Shown one piece after another: positions 42,669-51,057 of a stretch of 64,000 bases of DNA (positions are counted from its first letter, which is position 1; each line of letters begins with the position of its first letter). Source of the stretch: Flavobacterium sp. 9R (GTDB lineage Bacteria; Bacteroidota; Bacteroidia; Flavobacteriales; Flavobacteriaceae); contig NZ_LR733413.1 of assembly GCF_902506345.1 (NCBI RefSeq), forward strand, positions 1,769,637-1,833,636, read 5' to 3'. The position numbers were made by a program, and so were the translations under genes. Below the pieces are notes generated by a model, which saw nothing but the letters and a program-made list of their open reading frames with translations, did not search any database and had not been told where the DNA came from.

Positions 42669-44096
42669 ATGTTACAATTCAAAAGAATCGTTTTTTTCCT
42701 CATTATAACTCTTGGTCTTTTTGGATGCAAGACAACAAATAATGTAGCGGAACAACAACTTACGCCTTTACCCGCTACCTATTTGGAATCAAAAGATACG
42801 CTTAACAGTGCGAAGGTAAAATGGGAGCTATTTTACAAAGATGATAATCTAAAGAAACTGATTACCTCTGCCATCAACAACAATTACGATTTGCAGATTG
42901 CGATTCAAAAAATTGAAATTGCCCGTGCAGGAGTCCAATTCACTAAAGGAGCTCAGCTTCCTGTTTTGAGTGCCGGATTATCAGCCGCACAGCGCAAATT
43001 TGGATTGTTTACAATGGATGGCGCTGGAAACGCCAGTACAGATATTCAACCTGGAAGAGTAGTTCCAGAAAACCTACCTGACTACTTTGCGGGCTTCAAT
43101 GCAAGCTGGGAAGTGGATGTTTGGGGGAAACTTCGCTCTAATAAAAAAGCCGCAGTTGCCCGCTTTAGTAGTTCTATAGAAGGTAGAAATGCCATTCAAA
43201 CGGCATTAATTGCCGAAGTCGCTACGACCTACTTTGATTTACTAGCCTTAGACAATGAACTCGATATTATTCGAGAAACCATTACGTTGCAACAAGCTGC
43301 TCTTGAAATCATCAAGATAAAAAAACAAACGGGTATACTCAATGAATTGGCTGTAAAACAATTTGAAGGACAAGTCAACAATTCCAAAGGATTTGAGTTT
43401 AAAATACTACAACAAATTACCGTTGTAGAAAATAAACTTAACTTCCTCTGTGGTCAATTTCCGCAAACTATAATTCGAGACAAAACTAAATTCAACACCT
43501 TAGACCCTTCCATTGTTAACTTAGGTATTCCTTCGCAATTACTAACCAATAGACCCGACATCAGACAAGCAGAACTTACGCTACTTGCTACTAAATGTGA
43601 TGTAAAAGCAGCAAAAGCAGCGTTTTATCCTAGCTTTACAATTACAGGAGCAGCGGGATTCCAAGCCTTTACTACTGGATTGCTTTTTCAATCTCCACAA
43701 TCAATAGCATACACTATTCTTGGAGGAATGACTGCACCTCTCTTAAACAGAAGTGCTATTAAATCACAATTTAACACGACGAAAGCGAATCAAACTGAAG
43801 CATTACTCAATTATCAAAAGACAATACTGAACGGCTATATCGAAGTGTCCAATGAAGTGTCCAATGTAAAAAACTTGAATGAACTTTATGAACTAAAAAA
43901 CAAAGAGGTTTCTTCGTATACACAGTCAACCGAAATTGCCAACGATTTGTTTAAATCCGGAAGAGCCACTTACTTAGAAGTATTATTAGTACAAAGAACT
44001 GCTTTAGACTCAAAAATTGAACTCATCATTACCAAAAAACTACAACATCAAGCCATTATCAATTTATATAAAGCTTTAGGTGGTGGAATAAACTAG
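42669..44096 (+). CDS. RND efflux outer-membrane factor, NodT/TolC family
   Basis: Outer-membrane channel of the tripartite pump. The 475-residue lipoprotein has the signal FFLIITLGLFGC (Cys20), then two related halves each with an outer-membrane-factor helical hairpin. Segments include YDLQIAIQKIEIARAGVQFT, FNASWEVDVWGKLRSNKKAA, LTNRPDIRQAELTLLATK and YPSFTITGAAGFQAF. It closes the operon; a strong terminator begins 33 bases after the stop. No regulator gene lies beside the operon. Confidence 0.94.
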   Translation: MLQFKRIVFFLIITLGLFGCKTTNNVAEQQLTPLPATYLESKDTLNSAKVKWELFYKDDNLKKLITSAINNNYDLQIAIQKIEIARAGVQFTKGAQLPVLSAGLSAAQRKFGLFTMDGAGNASTDIQPGRVVPENLPDYFAGFNASWEVDVWGKLRSNKKAAVARFSSSIEGRNAIQTALIAEVATTYFDLLALDNELDIIRETITLQQAALEIIKIKKQTGILNELAVKQFEGQVNNSKGFEFKILQQITVVENKLNFLCGQFPQTIIRDKTKFNTLDPSIVNLGIPSQLLTNRPDIRQAELTLLATKCDVKAAKAAFYPSFTITGAAGFQAFTTGLLFQSPQSIAYTILGGMTAPLLNRSAIKSQFNTTKANQTEALLNYQKTILNGYIEVSNEVSNVKNLNELYELKNKEVSSYTQSTEIANDLFKSGRATYLEVLLVQRTALDSKIELIITKKLQHQAIINLYKALGGGIN

Positions 44097-44129
44097 TAAA
44101 ACTTATCCTGCTAGTCATATTACTTTACA

Positions 44130-44158
44130 CAACAAGGGCTTTAAGCCCTTGTTGTTTT
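44130..44158 (+). terminator. Intrinsic terminator of the efflux operon
   Basis: CAACAAGGGCTT and AAGCCCTTGTTG (44130-44141 with 44143-44154) form a 12-bp stem with a very tight loop, followed by TTTTT. It ends the RND operon. Confidence 0.8.
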
Positions 44159-44323
44159 TATACTAAACTTAAATAAATAAGAGTTCAGTTATAAAATGAT
44201 AAAACCAGAAAATCATCACAACAAAATGATACGTACTTTCTGAAGTTTTTATATAAATCAATTTTTTTTACACTTGACAAGTATTGCTAAATCTAGTGTT
44301 GCAACTGATACCATCCTAAAAAA

Positions 44324-46021
44324 TTAAAACTGAAAATAAATAAAAGGTACTAATTCGCTTGAAGCCATTGCAGCAACCAACCAGAAGGTAAGCGCTAGAA
44401 TTAAGGCTTTGAAAAGCATCGGTAGCTTGTCGAAAATCGTTTTTAGTCCTTGAGTGATTTTGGCTGGAACAAAATGGAGCGCGTACCCAATAGCAATCAT
44501 TATAAACACGTTTTCATAACCAGAAATGACTATCGCCCATTGTTCCCAATTGAATTGTAATTCCCCGATTGAAGTAATCATATCTAAGGCCACAGAGAAA
44601 TCTTTGGCTCTAAAAAATATCCAACAGAAAACCACAAAATGAAAGGTAACTAGTACCGAAATAGCTGTGGTGATAGCTTTCCAAAACGTGAATTTAGAAT
44701 CTTTGGAAGAAGGAAAATAATCTGAAAACAATTTATTAACCGCCAAAGCAATGCCGTGTAAAGCACCCCAAATAATAAATTTCAAACTTGCGCCGTGCCA
44801 AAAGCCACCCAGTAACATCGTAGTCATTAAGTTCACATTGGTAAACATCGTTCTTTTCTTGTCTTTGGCTAATAAGAATGTCAAACAGAAAACCAACAGT
44901 GAAGCAATAGCAATCACCAACGGAATTGGACTCACGGGATAATACCAAGTTGCCCAAGCAATCAACCCAGCAAAGAATAACGAAGGAAATAAAAACCCTC
45001 CAAAACTACCACGACGGTTTCCTCCTACGGAAATGTATAAATAATCGCGTAACCAAGTGGACAATGAAATATGCCATCTTCTCCAAAACTCGGTGATAGA
45101 GGCCGATTGATAAGGGGTTCTAAAATTGACTGACAATTTGAAACCCATCAATAAAGCAATCCCGATAGCCATATCGGAATAACCTGAAAAGTCACAATAA
45201 ATCTGAATCGTATAGCCATACGATGCCATAAGATTTTCGAAAGCAGTATAACTTTTGGGTGCATCGAATACGCGATCGACAAAGTTCAAAGAGATATAAT
45301 CTGAAATGACGGTCTTCTTGATTAAACCGCCCATAATAAGAAATACGGCTGAGTCAAAATCGGCACGAGACAATTGAATCTTGCTATAAATTTGCGGAAT
45401 AAACTCCGAAGCACGAACGATTGGCCCCGCCACCAACTGTGGAAAGAAGGACACAAAAAACATATAATCCAACATATTCTTTGTGGGCTCTAATTCTCGT
45501 CTATAAATATCGATGATATAACTCATCGATTGAAAGGTATAAAACGAAATCCCAACAGGTAAAATCACATCGATAAAATGAATCTGACCTTCGAATAGCT
45601 GATTGTAATTGTCGATTAAGAAATTAGAATATTTGAAATAGCCTAAAAAAGACAAATTGAAAATAATACTGATTATCAAGAAAAATTTACGATAACCTTC
45701 TTTGGTTTCTTCATACAGAAATTTAGCCAACGTATAATCGACCAAACCAGAAAACAACAAGAGGCAAAAATAGATTCCGCTGGATTTATAATAAAAGAAT
45801 AACGAGAAAGCAAAAACATAAATGTGTCGGTACACCCTAGTTTTGGCTTTGGTCGTAAGAATATAAATAGGATAGAACAATAAAAAAAGTCCTAAGAAAA
45901 AAGCGGTATTAAAAAGAATAGGCTCTTTTGGATTGAACGTAATCCATTCATTCACTTGAGCTGCATCTATAGTGCCAAAAGTGGTTTTTAACCAATTTGT
46001 TATATCTGTAATAGTAATCAC
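44324..46021 (-). CDS. MBOAT family O-acyltransferase (AlgI-like)
   Basis: Polytopic membrane enzyme that passes acyl groups, usually acetyl, across the membrane for transfer to surface polysaccharides. The 565-residue protein has about 10-12 membrane segments. The conserved DFSGYSDMAIGIALLMG, FRTPYQSASITEFWRRWHIS and LSTWLRDYLYI and the active-site GGFWHGASLKFIIWGALHG with the essential His are intact. It lies nine bases after one SGNH hydrolase gene, which itself follows a second. The three likely form an O-acetylation module analogous to AlgI with AlgJ/AlgX; the target polysaccharide is unknown. Confidence 0.93.
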   Translation of the reverse strand: MITITDITNWLKTTFGTIDAAQVNEWITFNPKEPILFNTAFFLGLFLLFYPIYILTTKAKTRVYRHIYVFAFSLFFYYKSSGIYFCLLLFSGLVDYTLAKFLYEETKEGYRKFFLIISIIFNLSFLGYFKYSNFLIDNYNQLFEGQIHFIDVILPVGISFYTFQSMSYIIDIYRRELEPTKNMLDYMFFVSFFPQLVAGPIVRASEFIPQIYSKIQLSRADFDSAVFLIMGGLIKKTVISDYISLNFVDRVFDAPKSYTAFENLMASYGYTIQIYCDFSGYSDMAIGIALLMGFKLSVNFRTPYQSASITEFWRRWHISLSTWLRDYLYISVGGNRRGSFGGFLFPSLFFAGLIAWATWYYPVSPIPLVIAIASLLVFCLTFLLAKDKKRTMFTNVNLMTTMLLGGFWHGASLKFIIWGALHGIALAVNKLFSDYFPSSKDSKFTFWKAITTAISVLVTFHFVVFCWIFFRAKDFSVALDMITSIGELQFNWEQWAIVISGYENVFIMIAIGYALHFVPAKITQGLKTIFDKLPMLFKALILALTFWLVAAMASSELVPFIYFQF

Positions 46022-46030
46022 AATCTAGTT

Positions 46031-47437
46031 TTATTTATTAAATTCTTTAAAAGCGTTGAGCAGCACATTCGACAACATATTCCCTTGTAACTGATACCCG
46101 TTTGTGGTATAGTGCACGCGGTCTGGATTCATTAATCCTTTGCCATAAATTTTACTAACGCCGTGCATTCCACCTAACGTCTGGAACAAATCCCAAACTG
46201 CGTATTGCCCTAAGGTTGCATAACTCACCAAACTCTTAGCATATTCATCTACATAAGTATTAAGACGATGATGAGGCAAAAATGATGGCGGTGGCGTAAT
46301 AATCAAAACATCTGCTTCTGGATTTTGTGCTCTAACTTTCAATAAAAATTCCTGCACTTGTCTTAGATAATCCAATGGCGTGATTTTACCATAGGATTCA
46401 TTGGTTCCCAAAGACACAATAATCAAATCGGGTTGCAGGGCTTTTAACTGATCAAAAAACAGAGGATATTTATTGTAATCAGAATATTTAGCGCCATTTA
46501 CACCAATATTATGATAAATAATTCCTGCGTTGTTACTTTCTAAAACCACTCCATTCAAGGCATACAAGGGAGCTTCTTCATTTGGCAAAAGAACAAAACG
46601 ATCTAATGGTTTTTCTGACTCAAAAAAATGATAATTCATATCTTCTTCAAAAGATTCAGAATGATACTTTGTCTTTACTACCGATTTCTCACTGGTTTGG
46701 TTGGTAGGAATTTTTAATGTCTTACCCGCCGTAATTTTAGTACTTGTGAGTTTGTTTTCTTTTTTAAGTTTTGCCGTACTTACGTTGTAATGATCCGCAA
46801 TGGTCGAAAGCGTTTCGCCTTTCTTAATGGTATGAACAACCTTTTTTGGAACAGTTTTTATAGTAACCATTTTTTCAACCTCACCCGCTCTTTCAAAAAG
46901 CGATTCGTTGTTAGGAGTGATTATTTTTAAAGTATTAAAAAAATAGTCTTTGTTTTTTACCTGTAACGTAAGACGCAAACTTTTTGATTTACTAGTCAAT
47001 GAAATACCGCTTATACCGACTGGACTTCCATTCAAAGGCAAGATATTACGGTGATTCGTCCATTTTACATTTGATGAAAAACGGACATCTGGAGAGCCAT
47101 TCGTATGCGCTAGTGTATATGGAAACACCAAACCACGACCAGCATTCCCAAAATTCTTTTGCAAATTGTTTCTACAAACTGCCGTCATTACATCCCCTTG
47201 AATATGGGAATCCCCAATGTGGACAATATTCAATTTCCCCTTTTGGGTACTTTGCAACACTTTTAATTTGGTAAAAAATGTTGTAAGTCGCTCCGTATTC
47301 TGAATTCCTCTTGGATAAAACTCAGGATCAATGATTTCGTTAACAGATGATATAGACATAAGCACAGGTAAATACGCGTTTTGAGAAAACATTTTAAAGA
47401 CTACAAAGCAAAAGAAAAAAAGGAATTTAGTTCTCAT
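46031..47437 (-). CDS. SGNH/GDSL hydrolase with an inserted LysM domain
   Basis: From ATG 47437 the protein has 468 residues with a signal peptide (FLFFFCFVVFKMFSQN). The SGNH core is split. Block I is NIVHIGDSHIQGD near residue 70 and the oxyanion block is LIIVSLGTNESYG, with a final DRVHYTTNGYQLQG holding Asp and His. Between them, about residues 195-243, is a LysM module (VVHTIKKGETLSTIADHYNV, then KITAGKTLKIP), which binds peptidoglycan or chitin-like glycans. It likely acts as the periplasmic acetyl-transfer or esterase partner of the MBOAT protein and is tethered to cell wall. It overlaps the next gene upstream by 11 bases. Confidence 0.88.
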   Translation of the reverse strand: MRTKFLFFFCFVVFKMFSQNAYLPVLMSISSVNEIIDPEFYPRGIQNTERLTTFFTKLKVLQSTQKGKLNIVHIGDSHIQGDVMTAVCRNNLQKNFGNAGRGLVFPYTLAHTNGSPDVRFSSNVKWTNHRNILPLNGSPVGISGISLTSKSKSLRLTLQVKNKDYFFNTLKIITPNNESLFERAGEVEKMVTIKTVPKKVVHTIKKGETLSTIADHYNVSTAKLKKENKLTSTKITAGKTLKIPTNQTSEKSVVKTKYHSESFEEDMNYHFFESEKPLDRFVLLPNEEAPLYALNGVVLESNNAGIIYHNIGVNGAKYSDYNKYPLFFDQLKALQPDLIIVSLGTNESYGKITPLDYLRQVQEFLLKVRAQNPEADVLIITPPPSFLPHHRLNTYVDEYAKSLVSYATLGQYAVWDLFQTLGGMHGVSKIYGKGLMNPDRVHYTTNGYQLQGNMLSNVLLNAFKEFNK

Positions 47438-48905
47438 CGGTTTCTTCTGTTTTAGGAACAACGGGTTGCGCTATCACGCTATCCTTAGGAGCTACCGGTT
47501 TTACAGTTTTTATTGTTCTACGCAATCTTTTGTATTCCTGATAGCCATTCATAATTTGGTCATAAATCATTCCTGCTACTTTTTTAGAACCTCGTATATT
47601 GAAATGCGTATAATCTTTATTGGCCATAGCGGGTTCTTGCTCAACCCATTTTACCATTGAGCCATCTCCACCCATAAGCGTGTACAAATTCACAAATCCG
47701 GATTGGGTTTTGAGGGCATAGTTGCGTTGAGCATTAGTCAAAGGTACTACAGCCGAATCGGTTTTCATTTCGGTTTTGTATTTCGAAGCTTTATCAGCAG
47801 TCGAAACAATCAAAATCGAAGCTCCCGGAAAACCTTCTCGTAAACGGTTTACGGTTTTGGTCATACTTCTAGCGTACCAATTGTAATCTTTTGTACCATA
47901 ATTCAACACGTTCGTACCGTAATGCAAAACGATTAAATTATAGTTCAATTTCTTTTGAAAAGCTTGCATCAAAGCAGGATCAAACTTTGAAATAGGAATT
48001 CCAGAATTACCTCGTTGTGAAAAATTATCCACGTGAACCCCTTTTCCGTCATCAAAATTAAACCCATATATCGGAACAGATTGAGCGTTTTTGAAATTCA
48101 CCTTTAACGCTTTCATATTACCGTTTTTCAAAACGATTGTATTTAGCAGATTATTGGCGGTCAAACTTTTGTTGATGGTGTCCTTTTCGAGTTGGTAACT
48201 TATATATCCAGAAGTATTTGCGGAACTTCCGTAAAACAAAGTGGGATTATCTAACGAGGCAGTATTTCTAGCTCTACCAGCGCCAAATTTCACCCAAATA
48301 TCTTTATTGGTATCGTTGGCAAAAAACACGTGACCATTTACTCCAAAAGGACGAATTGGATTTTTGACATTCAGATAGGATTGCATTTTCCAATTTTCAG
48401 AAAACTGGTGCAAAACAGAACCTCTAGAAGCCGCAGACTCTGAAGTAATCGAAACAAAACCAACGCCTTTTCCACCAAAATTATTTTGAAATGCTGCACG
48501 AACATCTTGCACAATCATATCGCCATCGGTCATAGAATCACCAAAATAAGCGATACGAACTTTACCATTTTGACTGGTTTCTAATTGATACAATCGCTCA
48601 TAAAAAGGAATCAAATACTGATACCCTTTGTAACTATCCATTGATTCTTCAGGAAAAGTTACGCCAAAGGACTCCTCAAAAACAATTTTTTGATCGGACA
48701 TCGTATCATTGGGCGTAATCGCTACACTGTCGGGCTCCGATTCAAATGCATCAATCAACATACTGTCAATCAATACATTTTTAGAAGGACCTTTGGCTGC
48801 TGCAAATATTTTTTTTGGCAATACTTCTTTTAATCCTAAGAAAAAGCAAGCTGCCATCAGGATAATCAGAAAAGAGCGAAAAAAATACGATTTAGGTGTA
48901 TTCAC
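47427..48905 (-). CDS. SGNH/GDSL hydrolase family protein
   Basis: The product starts at GTG 48905 (492 residues), giving MNTPKSYFFRSFLIILMAAC, a membrane anchor near residues 8-30. An ATG at 48986 would overlap argS and add 27 residues without conservation. Core motifs: RIAYFGDSMTDGDMIVQD (block I), LIVLHYGTNVLNYG (oxyanion block) and KDYTHFNIRGSKKVA (Asp/His). A carbohydrate-binding-like beta region fills about residues 170-300. The Pro/Lys-rich C-terminus is probably unstructured. Together with its neighbour it likely serves the MBOAT acyltransferase in polysaccharide O-acetylation. Confidence 0.86.
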   Translation of the reverse strand: MNTPKSYFFRSFLIILMAACFFLGLKEVLPKKIFAAAKGPSKNVLIDSMLIDAFESEPDSVAITPNDTMSDQKIVFEESFGVTFPEESMDSYKGYQYLIPFYERLYQLETSQNGKVRIAYFGDSMTDGDMIVQDVRAAFQNNFGGKGVGFVSITSESAASRGSVLHQFSENWKMQSYLNVKNPIRPFGVNGHVFFANDTNKDIWVKFGAGRARNTASLDNPTLFYGSSANTSGYISYQLEKDTINKSLTANNLLNTIVLKNGNMKALKVNFKNAQSVPIYGFNFDDGKGVHVDNFSQRGNSGIPISKFDPALMQAFQKKLNYNLIVLHYGTNVLNYGTKDYNWYARSMTKTVNRLREGFPGASILIVSTADKASKYKTEMKTDSAVVPLTNAQRNYALKTQSGFVNLYTLMGGDGSMVKWVEQEPAMANKDYTHFNIRGSKKVAGMIYDQIMNGYQEYKRLRRTIKTVKPVAPKDSVIAQPVVPKTEETDEN

Positions 48906-48936
48906 AAGAATGTCTTTTGATTTTAAACATTTAAAA

Positions 48937-50715
48937 TTACATACGTTCAGGAACATTAATTCCCAACAAACTAAAAGCTGCAGCAATCGTATCGGCTACT
49001 TTTTTAGACAATTGTACTCTAAAAATTTTCTTCTGTTGGTCTTCCTCTCCTAAAATAGAAACCGCTTGGTAAAACGAATTATACTCTCTAACCAACTCAT
49101 AAGTGTAATTGGCAATCAAAGCAGGGCTATGATATTGAGCTCCATTCTGAATCACTTCTGGGAACAATTCTAATTGTTTGATGAGTTCTTTTTCTTTGTC
49201 ATTCAATTCGTTTAGAGCACTTGGCGCAGAAAAATCGAAAGCAGCTTTACGAATAATCGACTGGATTCTGGCATAGGTATACTGAATGAAAGGTCCTGTA
49301 TTTCCAGCAAAATCAACCGATTCTTCGGGATTAAACAAGATGCGTTTTTTAGGATCAACTTTTAGAATGTAATATTTCAAAGCTCCTAATCCAATGGTGC
49401 TATATAAAGCAGCCTTTTCTTCGGCTGAATATTCATCTAATTTCCCTAAATCTTCTGCAATTTTTTGAGCCGTATTGGTCATTTCTTGCATCAAGTCATC
49501 GGCATCTACTACAGTTCCCTCACGACTTTTCATTTTTCCTGAAGGCAAATCTACCATTCCGTACGAAAGGTGGTACAAGCTAGAAGCCCAATCAAAACCT
49601 AGTTTTTTCAATATCAAAAACAATACTTTGAAGTGGTAATCTTGCTCATTTCCTACTGTGTACACCATTCCTCCTACATCAGACATATCTTTTACACGCT
49701 GAATGGCTGTTCCAATGTCTTGCGTCATATAAACCGCTGTCCCGTCTGAACGTAAAACAATCTTACGATCCAAACCTTCATCAGTCAAGTCAATCCAAAC
49801 GGAACCATCAGGATCTCTTTCGAAAATACCTTTATCTAATCCTACTTGCACAACATCTTTTCCTAGCAAATAGGTATTGCTTTCGTAATAATAACTATCA
49901 AAATCAACGCCCAAATTCTTGTAGGTAGTCGCAAAACCATCATACACCCATTGGTTCATTGTGCTCCAAAGCGCTTTCACGGCAGCATCACCAGCTTCCC
50001 ATTTCAATAGCATTTCTTGGGCTTCTAAAAGAATAGGCGCTTGTTTTTTCGCTTCTTCTTCCGTTTTACCTTCAGACATTAATTGGTTGATTTCTTCTTT
50101 GTATGCCTTATCAAAAGCTACGTAATAATTACCCACCAACTTATCTCCTTTCAAGCCTGTGCTTTCTGGAGTGGCTCCGTTTCCGAATTTTTGCCAAGCC
50201 AACATCGACTTACAAATATGAATTCCTCTATCGTTGATGATTTGTGTTTTGTATACTTTTTTTCCAGAAGCTTTGATGATTTCCGCCACTGAATACCCCA
50301 AAAGATTGTTTCTAACGTGTCCTAAATGCAAAGGTTTGTTGGTATTGGGAGAAGAATATTCTACCATTACCGCTTTCGCATCTGGACTTGGCGTTACAAA
50401 ACCATAACAGTTGTCGTCTTTGATTCCGTTGAAAAAATTCAAATAGTAGGCATCGGCAATGACAATATTCAAAAAACCAGATACTACGTTAAAACGAGCC
50501 ACTTCGGCTACATTTTCTACCAAATAAGTTCCTATTTTGTTTCCTAATTCTACCGGATTGCTTTTGATTACTTTCAATAAGGGAAAAATAACTAAGGTAA
50601 TATCTCCTTCGAATTCTTTTCGAGTCGCTTGAAATTCAACTTTATCAAGAGTTACGTCAAACAAGGTTTGAACGGCTTTGTGAATCGACGGAGTAAGAAT
50701 CTGTTGTAATGACAT
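48937..50715 (-). CDS. argS: Arginyl-tRNA synthetase
   Basis: Class I synthetase charging tRNA-Arg. The 592-residue protein has the N-terminal Add1 domain, the HIGH motif as HLGH in SSPNTNKPLHLGHVRNN, the KMSKS-like loop MKSREGTVV, IQYTYARIQSI and the C-terminal anticodon-binding DALR domain. Length and motifs are standard. A TATCTTTG box lies 24-31 bases upstream. The SGNH gene follows 32 bases after the stop on the same strand. Confidence 0.97.
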   Translation of the reverse strand: MSLQQILTPSIHKAVQTLFDVTLDKVEFQATRKEFEGDITLVIFPLLKVIKSNPVELGNKIGTYLVENVAEVARFNVVSGFLNIVIADAYYLNFFNGIKDDNCYGFVTPSPDAKAVMVEYSSPNTNKPLHLGHVRNNLLGYSVAEIIKASGKKVYKTQIINDRGIHICKSMLAWQKFGNGATPESTGLKGDKLVGNYYVAFDKAYKEEINQLMSEGKTEEEAKKQAPILLEAQEMLLKWEAGDAAVKALWSTMNQWVYDGFATTYKNLGVDFDSYYYESNTYLLGKDVVQVGLDKGIFERDPDGSVWIDLTDEGLDRKIVLRSDGTAVYMTQDIGTAIQRVKDMSDVGGMVYTVGNEQDYHFKVLFLILKKLGFDWASSLYHLSYGMVDLPSGKMKSREGTVVDADDLMQEMTNTAQKIAEDLGKLDEYSAEEKAALYSTIGLGALKYYILKVDPKKRILFNPEESVDFAGNTGPFIQYTYARIQSIIRKAAFDFSAPSALNELNDKEKELIKQLELFPEVIQNGAQYHSPALIANYTYELVREYNSFYQAVSILGEEDQQKKIFRVQLSKKVADTIAAAFSLLGINVPERM

Positions 50716-51057
50716 GTATAGTGTATTTTAAAAGTGCGCAAAGATACTGCTTATTTAGCAATTAGAAAACCGCTTGCCCAACGAATTTGTTTGATTTTTC
50801 CTAAAGATGCTCAAAAAAATCAGAGTGTTTTCTGTTTTTTTTGAAAGGGTTCCAAAAAAAGATTGCACCCTATCCTTTTCTAGCGATAAGTTCCTGACTA
50901 AAAATCGATTAAAACCAAACATTGTTTAACCAAAATGAGTCTCAAAAGCCCATAAAAAAGGAATAATCGTCTTTCAAAGTAAACATTTCTTAATTTTCTT
51001 TGTAACATATCGCAAGCTTTTCAGTCTAAATAAAACATCAATCAAAATCAATCAATC
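50716..51057. other. Divergent intergenic region between argS and the TonB-dependent receptor
   Basis: 342 bases without a credible gene. On the minus strand, CAAAGATA at 50739-50746 is an exact TAnnTTTG -7 box for argS. On the plus side the sequence before the receptor start is AT-rich with no exact -7 match. No repeat element of the dispersed family occurs here. Confidence 0.6.
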
